64,000 bases of DNA, from assembly GCA_037478835.1 (NCBI GenBank), contig JBBFLV010000002.1, positions 1 through 64,000 on the forward strand, read 5' to 3'. Origin of the DNA: 630D-37 sp037478835. Its GTDB lineage: Bacteria; Chloroflexota; Anaerolineae; Anaerolineales; Villigracilaceae. The position numbers and the translations under genes were made by a program. The notes beneath the pieces were generated by a model. The model searched no databases and was not told where the DNA came from. It was given only the letters and a program-made list of their open reading frames with translations. Below are positions 17,073 to 25,446 of this stretch, piece by piece. Numbering within the stretch: the first letter of the stretch is position 1; each line of letters begins with the position of its first letter.

Positions 17073-18182
17073 ATGTCCGCTGACTTGCTTCGCTATCGCC
17101 GCAATTTGCAAAAAGAAACGGACGGCGCATTTTTATATCGTGCGCTGGCTCGTCTGGAAAAAGAACCATCCCTGGCCGCTCTTTATGAGCGCCTAGCCGA
17201 ATCAGAAGAACGCCATGCGGCATTCTGGGCCGAAAAGCTGCGTCAGGCCGGTGTGAGTGCTCCTTCGATCCGACCGGGATGGAGGGCTCGCTTGCTTGTC
17301 CGATTTGCCGATTGGTTCGGCCCGGCCTTCATCTTGCCCACGGTGGTTGGCTTAGAGCAATCCGACCGTCAGGCCTATCGGGGTCAGCCGGAAGCCGAAA
17401 CGCAGGAGATGTCACTTCAGGAACAATCTCATGCGCGCTTGCTGGCTCTAGCGCAAAAGGTCACGGTGAGTGGACCTCTGATCGCTCGGCTGGAAGGGCG
17501 ACATCGGGCCGGCACGGGGAATGCGCTCCGCGCCGCAGTGCTGGGGGCGAACGATGGTTTGGTTTCCATCTTCAGCCTGGTGATGGGAGTGGCGGGCGCG
17601 AACCTCGCATCACGCGAGATTCTGATCGCCGGGCTGGCGGGTCTTTTGGCCGGTGCCGGCTCTATGGCAATGGGAGAATGGCTCTCGGTGCAAAGTTCAC
17701 GCGAGCTTTACCAGCATCAGCTGGCAATCGAAAAAGAAGAATTGCAGAATTTGCCGGAAGAAGAGGCGGAAGAGCTCAGCCTGATCTATCAGGCGAAAGG
17801 TCTTCCCGAGGCTCAGGCGCGCGAAATGGCTCAACGCTTGCTTGCCGATCCGCAAATTGCTTTGGAGACGCTGGCGCGAGAAGAGCTGGGGATTGACCCT
17901 CAGGAGTTGGGCGGCTCGGCTCTGGAAGCGGCCGCGGCTTCGTTTTTCCTCTTTGCTGTCGGTGCATTGTTCCCACTTTTGCCGTTTGTGTTTCTGAGCG
18001 GCAATTTTGCGATCTATGCCAGCATTGCCTTCAGTGTTCTCGGTCTCTTTTTGATCGGCGCGGCGATCACCCTTTTTACCGGCAAACCTGTGTTATACTC
18101 TGGCTTCCGTCAGGTGTTGATCGGCCTGGCTGCAGCGACTTTGACCTATGGCATTGGCAGGTTGGTCGGGGTCAATGTTTAA
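17073..18182 (+). CDS. MbfA-like protein: ferritin-like domain fused to a VIT1/CCC1 transporter
   Basis: 369 residues. The first 140 residues form a rubrerythrin-like four-helix domain with candidate iron ligands E15, E45 and H48 (ESEERH). From about residue 150 a VIT1/CCC1 transporter follows, marked by LGANDGLVSIFSLVMG, GSMAMGEWLSVQS and three further helices at the C-terminus. Proteins of this build (MbfA) export iron, or perhaps manganese, across the cytoplasmic membrane, with the ferritin domain sensing or gating. The ATG at 17073 has only a weak ribosome site (AAGAGAA). The frame is open far upstream, antisense to the MBL gene, but that part is not coding-like. Confidence 0.85.
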   Translation: MSADLLRYRRNLQKETDGAFLYRALARLEKEPSLAALYERLAESEERHAAFWAEKLRQAGVSAPSIRPGWRARLLVRFADWFGPAFILPTVVGLEQSDRQAYRGQPEAETQEMSLQEQSHARLLALAQKVTVSGPLIARLEGRHRAGTGNALRAAVLGANDGLVSIFSLVMGVAGANLASREILIAGLAGLLAGAGSMAMGEWLSVQSSRELYQHQLAIEKEELQNLPEEEAEELSLIYQAKGLPEAQAREMAQRLLADPQIALETLAREELGIDPQELGGSALEAAAASFFLFAVGALFPLLPFVFLSGNFAIYASIAFSVLGLFLIGAAITLFTGKPVLYSGFRQVLIGLAAATLTYGIGRLVGVNV

Positions 18183-18184
18183 CC

Positions 18185-18211
18185 TTGACAAGCTACAGAA
18201 TTGAGTATAAT
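18185..18211 (+). promoter_or_regulatory. Promoter of the first opp operon
   Basis: Consensus TTGACA at 18185-18190 and TATAAT at 18206-18211. The spacing is 15 bp, shorter than usual. The leader to the oppD start is about 35 nt. Confidence 0.6.
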
Positions 18212-18252
18212 ACAACCTGTTCGCACGTTAACCCCTTTGAAGGACATCACGC

Positions 18253-19241
<989 letters not shown>

Positions 19242-19245
<4 letters not shown>

Positions 19246-20237
19246 GCACAAACGAATCTTTGCTACGGGTTGAAAACCTGGTGATGCATTTTCCCATTTA
19301 CCGCGGCGTGATCCGTCGTCAGGTTGGCGCGGTGCGCGCGGTCGATGGCGTTAGCTTCGAGATCAAGCGTGGTGAAACGCTGGGGTTGGTAGGTGAATCG
19401 GGCTGTGGAAAAACCACAGTCGGGCGCACTATCTTGCAACTTTATCGACCTACATCTGGAAAAATCTATTTTATGGATAAGGACCTCACTGCTCTAAAAG
19501 GTGAGGAACTGCGCCGCATGCGTCGCGAGATGCAGATGATCTTTCAAGACCCCTATGCCAGCCTCAATCCTCGCATGACGATTGGAGAGATCATCGGTGA
19601 GCCTCTCATGGTACATGGAATTGCGAGAGGAAAGGAACTGGAAGAGCGAGTTGCTGAACTTTTGAGGCTGGTGAAGTTGAATCCTGCTTTTGCCACGCGC
19701 TATCCGCATGAATTTTCCGGCGGTCAGCGTCAACGGATTGGCATTGCGCGGGCGCTGGCTTTGCATCCCAGTTTTATCGTCTGCGATGAGCCGATTTCGG
19801 CGTTGGATGTTTCGATCCAGGCTCAGGTTATCAATCTTTTGGAAGATCTGCAGGCACAATTCAACCTCACGTATCTCTTTATTGCCCATGATCTTTCGGT
19901 GGTGCGGCATATCAGCGATCGTGTGGCGGTGATGTACCTGGGTATAATTGTGGAAATAGCGGAGAAAGATGAGCTCTATGAGCATCCGCTGCATCCGTAT
20001 ACCCAGGCTTTGCTTTCTGCAGTTCCTATTCCGGACCCGTTGGCAGAAGCGCGACGGAAGCGTATCATTCTGGAAGGAGATGTACCTTCACCGATTAATC
20101 CTCCTTCCGGTTGCCGTTTCCGCACCCGTTGCCCGATTGCACAATCGATCTGTGCGGAGCAAGTGCCCCCACTTCGTGAGCTGGGTTCCGGGCACTATGT
20201 TGCCTGTCATTTTGCGGAGAACGCCGCAATATCTTGA
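19242..20237 (+). CDS. oppF: Oligopeptide/nickel-type ABC importer ATPase (OppF/DppF)
   Basis: 331 residues from the ATGA-overlapping start at 19242. Walker A GESGCGKTT, signature FSGGQRQR, Walker B FIVCDEPISALD and the C-terminal GCRFRTRCPIAQSIC cysteine cluster are intact. It forms a heterodimer with the preceding ATPase. Unusually, both ATPase genes come first and the binding protein third. A 96-nt gap, partly occupied by a candidate leader ORF, precedes the binding protein. Confidence 0.92.
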
Positions 20238-20251
20238 CTTGAAAGGAGGTG

Positions 20252-20341
20252 ATGCCCGAGGAAAAAGCGGAGTTTGCTGTCTTTGACGATTCTGTAACTT
20301 GTACCACTTTCAAACTCTCGAAAGGAGGAAGAAATGCGTAA
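20252..20341 (+). CDS. Candidate leader ORF upstream of the first binding protein
   Basis: A 29-codon frame overlaps the start of the next gene by 8 nt. It follows a 13-nt element GAAAGGAGGTGAT (20241-20253), which is complementary to the whole usual 16S anti-Shine-Dalgarno tail. The ATG lies only 2 nt after AGGAGG, which is close for initiation. The same element with an overlapping short frame precedes the second binding protein at 25353. It may be a translated leader, or just a strong ribosome loading site. Confidence 0.35.
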   Translation: MPEEKAEFAVFDDSVTCTTFKLSKGGRNA

Positions 20342-22322
20342 GATTTTCTTTGCGTTGAGCGTGCTGGTTGTGCTGAGCATGGTGTTGGCCGCCTGCCGCC
20401 CTGCGACTCCCACTGCGGCACCGGCTACCGAAGCACCGGCTACCGAAGCACCGGCTACTCAGGCACCCACTGAGGCGCCTCAACCGACCGGTTTTACATC
20501 CAAAGACCCGACAACGCTGGTTGTGGCTGTGTTCGGTGAGCCCGAAACACTCGATCCAGCTCTGGCGTATGAAACTGCCGGTGGCGAGATCATCCAGAAC
20601 GTCTACGAGCCTCTGATTTTCTACAAGGGCGATCAGCCGGGTGAGTTCGTTCCCTTGCTGGCGGAATCCTGGACGATCTCGGAGGATGGTACCACCTACA
20701 CCTTCAAGATTCGCCAGGGCGTAAAGTTCCACGAAGGTGGCGATCTGACGCCGGAAGATGTGGCTTACACCTTCCAGCGCGGTTTGCTCTTCGGTGGCAC
20801 GCATGGCCCACAGTGGTTGCTGGCTGAGCCTTTCTTCGGCGTTGGCGTTGACGATGTCTCCTTGTTGGTCGATCCCGAAGGGAACCTGTATGACGATCGC
20901 GAAGGCATCAAAGCCGCCGATCCGGCCAAGTTGCTGGAGGCCTGCCAGAAAGTCAAGGACGCCATTGTGGCCGACAATGAGAACTGGACTGTCACTATGA
21001 AACTGGCCCAGCCGTGGGGTCCCTTCCTGGCCACCATTGCCCAGACCTGGGGCTCGATCATGGATAAGGAGTGGGTCGTCGCGAACGGTGGCTGGGATGG
21101 CTCCTGCGAAACCTGGCAGAATTACTATGCCATTCCGTCTGAAGAGGATCCCTTCACGACGATCGCCAACGGTACCGGCCCCTTCAAGCTGGATCACTGG
21201 ACCCAGGGTCAGGAGATCGTGCTGGTGCGCAATGAGAACTACTGGCGCGAACCTGCCAAACTGGAACGCGTGGTGATCAAGCAGGTGAATGAATGGGGTA
21301 CGCGCTTTGCTATGCTCCAGGCCGGTGACGCCGATTTCGTGGTTGTGCCGCCGGAAAATCGCTCCCAGGTTGATGAGATGGTCGGCGAGCGCTGTGAGTT
21401 CGATCTCGAGGCGAATACCTACAAGCCGTGCGTTGAGGTCGATCCCAACAAACCGCTGCGCCTCTACGTTGGCCAGCCTGGTGTCACCCGCACCGACATT
21501 TTCCTGAACTTCAACATTGCCGAGACCAGCAACTACGTTGGTTCCGGTAAATTGGATGGGAATGGCATCCCGCGCGATTTCTTCTCGGATGTTCACATCC
21601 GCAAGGCTTTTGCCTACTGCTTCGATTGGGATACCTACATCCAGGATGTATTCAATGGAGAAGCGGTGCAGTCGCCTGTAATTCCTCTCGCCGGTATGCC
21701 TGGGTATGAGGCAGATGCGCCGAAGTACTCCTATGATAAGGCCAAGTGTGAAGAGGAATTCAAGCTGGCCGATCTCGATAAAGATGGCATTCCGGCCGGT
21801 GAGGATCCCGAGGGTGATGTCTGGACGACCGGTTTCCGTCTCCAGGCACTCTACAACCAGGGTAACACTACCCGTCAGACCATTTCCGAAATCCTGGCGA
21901 CCAACATCAGCGCAGTGAACGACAAGTTCGTCATCGAGACGGTTGGTTTGCCGTGGCCGGCCTTCCTGCGCACCATCCGCAACCGCGAAGCTCCCTATTT
22001 CGTGAGCGGTTGGTTGGAGGATATCCACGACCCGCACAACTGGTATGTGCCGTACATGATCGGTACCTATGCCAGCCGCCAGGGTCTGCCGGCAGATCTG
22101 AAGAATCAATTCAGAGATCTGATCAACAAAGGCGTTGCTGAAACCGATCCTGCCAAGCGGCATGAGATCTATAAGCAGCTGAACGCTCTCTACTATGAAA
22201 ACGTGCCGACGATTCTCCTGGCGGTGGCTACCAGCCATGCTTACGAGCCGCGGTACGTGGAAGGGGTGATCCGCAACCCCATCTTCCCCGGCTTCTACTA
22301 CTACACCATTTCGAAGAAATAA
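20334..22322 (+). CDS. oppA: Peptide-type ABC substrate-binding lipoprotein (SBP family 5)
   Basis: 662 residues. The lipobox LAAC puts the lipidated Cys at residue 21. A Pro/Thr/Ala linker with a repeated EAPAT unit follows. The domain order is the standard one for this family: an early EPETLDPALAYE, then TYTFKIRQGVKFHEG, then GTGPFKLDHW at the hinge, LQAGDADF, then VHIRKAFAYCFD, and late DIHDPHNW. It would bind an oligopeptide or similar ligand outside the membrane and hand it to the permeases. Ribosome site AAAGGAGG lies 6 nt before the ATG. A stable hairpin follows the stop codon. Confidence 0.93.
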   Translation: MRKIFFALSVLVVLSMVLAACRPATPTAAPATEAPATEAPATQAPTEAPQPTGFTSKDPTTLVVAVFGEPETLDPALAYETAGGEIIQNVYEPLIFYKGDQPGEFVPLLAESWTISEDGTTYTFKIRQGVKFHEGGDLTPEDVAYTFQRGLLFGGTHGPQWLLAEPFFGVGVDDVSLLVDPEGNLYDDREGIKAADPAKLLEACQKVKDAIVADNENWTVTMKLAQPWGPFLATIAQTWGSIMDKEWVVANGGWDGSCETWQNYYAIPSEEDPFTTIANGTGPFKLDHWTQGQEIVLVRNENYWREPAKLERVVIKQVNEWGTRFAMLQAGDADFVVVPPENRSQVDEMVGERCEFDLEANTYKPCVEVDPNKPLRLYVGQPGVTRTDIFLNFNIAETSNYVGSGKLDGNGIPRDFFSDVHIRKAFAYCFDWDTYIQDVFNGEAVQSPVIPLAGMPGYEADAPKYSYDKAKCEEEFKLADLDKDGIPAGEDPEGDVWTTGFRLQALYNQGNTTRQTISEILATNISAVNDKFVIETVGLPWPAFLRTIRNREAPYFVSGWLEDIHDPHNWYVPYMIGTYASRQGLPADLKNQFRDLINKGVAETDPAKRHEIYKQLNALYYENVPTILLAVATSHAYEPRYVEGVIRNPIFPGFYYYTISKK

Positions 22323-22338
22323 GCCGGTTGTTTACTAT

Positions 22339-22372
22339 GGGATGGACAGGGAGATTCTCTCCCGTCCATCCC
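22339..22372 (+). promoter_or_regulatory. Stable intra-operon hairpin after the first binding protein
   Basis: GGGATGGAC and GGGAG pair with CTCCC and GTCCATCCC around the loop ATTCT, giving 14 bp with one bulged A. No T-run follows. It is more likely an mRNA-stabilising or processing hairpin than a terminator. Confidence 0.6.
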
Positions 22373-22397
22373 AAACCTCTTGGAAGCTAAACTGCCT

Positions 22398-23462
22398 ATG
22401 CTCACCTATATCATCAGACGTTTGTTGTTGGTTCCTCTGTTACTTTTTGGGGTTACCGTCCTGATTTTTGGGATGTTGCAATTTCTAACCCCGGTGGATC
22501 GTGCCGCGCTTTATACGCGTGACTTGCCCAAAAATGAACGGGCACTGGAGGGGATTATTAAGGTGTATGGTTTGGATCGCCCGTTATATGAGCAGTACTG
22601 GCGCTGGCTGGTTGGAGTGCGCGATCCAGAGACGGGTGAAAGACGGGGGGGCATTCTCTTCGGTGATTTTGGCTGGTCTCGCACCGGGTCCCAACCGGTA
22701 GCCCAATTGATCGCCACACGTTTTCCCAACACGGTGGATCTCACCCTTTGGGCGGTGGCACCGGTGATTCTGGTGGGGATATGGCTTGGTGTCCAGGCTG
22801 CAGTTCACCATAATGGATTTATTGACCAGGCGGGTAGAATTTTCAGTATTATCGGCACCTCCTTTCCTACGTTCGTATTTGGCTTGTTGGTGCTGATGGC
22901 TTTCTATGCAAAGTTAGGATGGTTCCCCCCTGGCAGGCTTTCGGATTGGGCAAATGCGGTGGTCAATTCGCCCTCTTTCCATCATTACACGCGTCTTCTG
23001 ACCATTGATGCCCTACTAAATGGACGGTTGGATATCTTTCTCGACGCTTTGCGTCATATGTTCCTACCCATTCTCACCCTTTCCTACATTAACTGGGCAA
23101 CCTTCCTGCGTGTCACCCGCTCTTCAATGCTAGAGACGCTGCGCCAGGAATATGTGACCACTGCCCGTGCCAAAGGGTTGCCGGAAAAGGATGTCATTTA
23201 TAAACATGCCCGTCCGAATGCAATGATCCCTGTGGTCACACTGGCAGGGTTCAGTGTAGTTGGTCTGCTGGGTGGAGTGGTGATTACCGAAACGGTGTTT
23301 AACTACCCGGGCATCGGTTCGGCTGCTGCCGCTGCCGCATCCCAGTTGGATGTGGTGACTACATTGGGCTTTGCTTTGTTCAACGGGTTTATCCTGATCG
23401 TTGCGAATTTGGTGGTGGACGTGTTGTATGCCTATATTGACCCTCGAGTTCGTCTATCTTGA
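22398..23462 (+). CDS. oppB: Oligopeptide-type ABC permease, OppB
   Basis: 354 residues with about six membrane helices. The EAA loop that contacts the ATPase is present (EYVTTARAKGL), and the C-terminal FNYPGIGS motif is typical. The extracytoplasmic loop after the first helix is long, as usual for OppB. I use the ATG at 22398; an in-frame TTG at 22380 is possible. The ribosome site is weak, so translation may depend on the upstream gene. It pairs with the next permease. Confidence 0.9.
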   Translation: MLTYIIRRLLLVPLLLFGVTVLIFGMLQFLTPVDRAALYTRDLPKNERALEGIIKVYGLDRPLYEQYWRWLVGVRDPETGERRGGILFGDFGWSRTGSQPVAQLIATRFPNTVDLTLWAVAPVILVGIWLGVQAAVHHNGFIDQAGRIFSIIGTSFPTFVFGLLVLMAFYAKLGWFPPGRLSDWANAVVNSPSFHHYTRLLTIDALLNGRLDIFLDALRHMFLPILTLSYINWATFLRVTRSSMLETLRQEYVTTARAKGLPEKDVIYKHARPNAMIPVVTLAGFSVVGLLGGVVITETVFNYPGIGSAAAAAASQLDVVTTLGFALFNGFILIVANLVVDVLYAYIDPRVRLS

Positions 23463-23473
23463 AGGAGCGTGCA

Positions 23474-24514
23474 ATGCCGGAATCTAACATGCCCGCAGAT
23501 AATGCTCTCTTAGCCGAAACGCAACCGCTTCGGGAGATTGGCCGATTGGAACGATTCCTCGGGCCGGAGAACTATCGCCTGCTAAAAGGATTGTTGCGTA
23601 CCCCGGCCTCTATTCTGGGGTTTACGCTGATCGGCCTTTTTGTCCTAATAGCCATTCTGGCACCGGTTTTGGCCCCTCCTTTGAATCCGAATGATCCTTA
23701 CAAAATTCCGCGCGATGGCTTCAGTGCGGAACCCCGTCCGATGTTTTCGGAATGGCGTCGAAATGCACCTCCTTTGCCCGCGTGGTGGAAATATGTCTTT
23801 GATACCGATCAATGGGTGCACATCCTCGGCACCTCGCAAGGGCAGTACGATGTCTATTACGGTATCATCTGGGGCACACGTACTGCGTTCAAAACCGGCT
23901 TAATTGTGGTCTTCTCTACATTCCTGATCGGTGTAGTGGTCGGCTCCATCTCAGCCTACTATGGTGGAATGATTGATAACGTGATCATGCGCATTGTGGA
24001 TGTCATGCTCACATTGCCTTTCATCCTAGCTGCGTTGATCATGGCAGCAGTTCTGACACCACGGATTGGACGGAGTCTTTTGCCCGCCCTGATCGCCCTG
24101 ATCACATTTGGTTGGATGGGATACGCACGTATTATTCGAGGCGATATTCTCTCCATCAAAGAGAGAGATTACGTGTTGGCGGCCAGAGTGATCGGCGTAA
24201 AAGACGCACGTATTCTCTTCCGACACATTTTGCCGAACGCTATCTTCCCCACACTGGTTTTGGCCTCTCTAGCGATTGGGGATGTGGTGCTCTCCTTTGC
24301 CGCGCTTTCGTTCCTAGGCATCGGTACAGACATCGGCTATGCCGATTGGGGACAGGTGCTTTCCTTCGCCCGCAACTGGATTACCAGCCTCGATCGCTAC
24401 TGGTATATCGTGATCTGGCCCGGCCTGACTCTTGTGCTCTTCGTTATGGGTTGGAATCTGGTCGGCGATGCATTCCGCGATGTGCTGGACCCGCGCATGC
24501 GTGGTAGGATTTAA
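23474..24514 (+). CDS. oppC: Oligopeptide-type ABC permease, OppC
   Basis: 346 residues. An N-terminal cytoplasmic extension precedes the first helix at about 55-75. The OppC-type motif after the first loop reads HILGTSQGQYD rather than the common FGTDxxGRD. The EAA loop is YVLAARVIGV, and the C-terminus carries FLGIGTD and DPRMRG. The ATG at 23474 has GAAGGAG 6 nt upstream. It is 3 bp upstream of a cytochrome c gene. Confidence 0.9.
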   Translation: MPESNMPADNALLAETQPLREIGRLERFLGPENYRLLKGLLRTPASILGFTLIGLFVLIAILAPVLAPPLNPNDPYKIPRDGFSAEPRPMFSEWRRNAPPLPAWWKYVFDTDQWVHILGTSQGQYDVYYGIIWGTRTAFKTGLIVVFSTFLIGVVVGSISAYYGGMIDNVIMRIVDVMLTLPFILAALIMAAVLTPRIGRSLLPALIALITFGWMGYARIIRGDILSIKERDYVLAARVIGVKDARILFRHILPNAIFPTLVLASLAIGDVVLSFAALSFLGIGTDIGYADWGQVLSFARNWITSLDRYWYIVIWPGLTLVLFVMGWNLVGDAFRDVLDPRMRGRI

Positions 24515-24517
24515 GCA

Positions 24518-25159
24518 ATGCGACTGGGGATCTACACGCTTGCAACAGCCCTGTTACTGACAGGGCTGTTATTTTATCGGGAGGCTGTCCTAGCCCAAGG
24601 CTCGGTTACGCCAACTCCCGATCGCCTGGCGCGTCCGACTTTACCTCCGACGCCCTCCCAAGCCGACTACGGTGCTCAGGTGTACTGGCTCTCTTGTTTG
24701 CCTTGTCACGGAGATAGGGGCCAGGGTCTCACCGAAGAGTTCCGTCAGACGTATCCCCCTGAAGATCGCAATTGTTGGGAAAGTGGCTGTCACGGAGAGC
24801 GACCTTATGAGAGCGGCTTTCGCTTGCCGACAAAAGTACCGGCAGTCATCGGAAAGGGCACCGTTGATAAATTCCCGAATGCTGCTGCATTGCAGGCTTA
24901 CATCCGAGCCGCAATGCCTTATTGGAAGCCCGGCAGCCTTTCGGATGAGGAAGCCTGGCAGGTGACGGCGTTCCTTTTGCGTGAAAATGGTTTGTGGAAT
25001 GATTCTACGGAAATAGAGTCCCAGAATGCGGCACAGATTACGTGGACTGATACCAATACTTCTCGGTCTGGTATTTTTCTATGGCTTTCTCTCCTTTCCA
25101 TTTTTGCGCTTTTGTTCTTCGTCTTACGGCGTTGGTTGGTGCAGTGTAAAAGTAAATAG
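24518..25159 (+). CDS. Membrane-anchored c-type cytochrome at the end of the opp operon
   Basis: 213 residues. A signal peptide or anchor spans 1-27. A Pro-rich linker leads to a class I-like haem domain with CLPCH at 60-64. A second site, C86-x4-C91-H92, would be a CX4CH haem motif, an unusual spacing. MPYW near residue 133 offers a possible axial Met. A C-terminal helix at 185-203 anchors the protein. AGGA lies 8 nt before the ATG, and the gene begins 3 bp after oppC. The protein would carry electrons outside the membrane. Why it sits in a peptide importer operon is unclear. Confidence 0.78.
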   Translation: MRLGIYTLATALLLTGLLFYREAVLAQGSVTPTPDRLARPTLPPTPSQADYGAQVYWLSCLPCHGDRGQGLTEEFRQTYPPEDRNCWESGCHGERPYESGFRLPTKVPAVIGKGTVDKFPNAAALQAYIRAAMPYWKPGSLSDEEAWQVTAFLLRENGLWNDSTEIESQNAAQITWTDTNTSRSGIFLWLSLLSIFALLFFVLRRWLVQCKSK

Positions 25160-25199
25160 CCGACGGTGTTTTTGTTCACCCCCCTATGTTTACGCTCAT

Positions 25200-25227
25200 G
25201 GTCCACTGTCTACGGTCTATTGTCCAT
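25200..25227. repeat. Short heptamer repeat array
   Basis: Four units (GGTCCAC, TGTCTAC, GGTCTAT, TGTCCAT) in the orientation opposite to the array at 13395. Confidence 0.6.
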
Positions 25228-25268
25228 TTTTGGTTCGTGTTGCCTACACAAAAACGCCAATTTTTGGT

Positions 25269-25274
25269 TATAAT
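25269..25274 (+). promoter_or_regulatory. Putative -10 box of the second ABC operon
   Basis: TATAAT in the 283-bp gap before the second binding protein, preceded by GGT. No consensus -35 at the right distance. Confidence 0.45.
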
Positions 25275-25365
25275 ATATGTTACCTATGGGAATGGTTACA
25301 ACCCACCCATTTCTTCCAACATTTTTGGGGGTTCAGGGAAAATCTGGGTTTTGAAAGGAGGTGAT

Positions 25366-25446
25366 GTGCGGATAGGTAGTGAGTGTTGTTCAGCGTTTGT
25401 CTCCTTTGGATCACTCTCTAAAAACTTTTTGGAGGAGAAAGTATGA
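25366..25446 (+). CDS. Candidate leader ORF upstream of the second binding protein
   Basis: A 26-codon frame starts at GTG directly after GAAAGGAGGTGAT (25353-25365). It ends in a TGA that overlaps the ATG of the binding protein (ATGA at 25443-25446). The arrangement matches the first operon although the peptide sequence does not. The spacing of AGGAGG to GTG is 4 nt. Translational coupling is possible. The binding protein also has its own GGAGGAG site. Confidence 0.4.
   Translation: MRIGSECCSAFVSFGSLSKNFLEEKV

Noticed and set aside
20310..22238. Long minus-strand open frame opposite the first binding protein gene
   Set aside because: It mirrors the codon structure of the plus-strand gene, lacks a ribosome site and family motifs, and covers the signal peptide region. 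The plus-strand protein has clear family landmarks.
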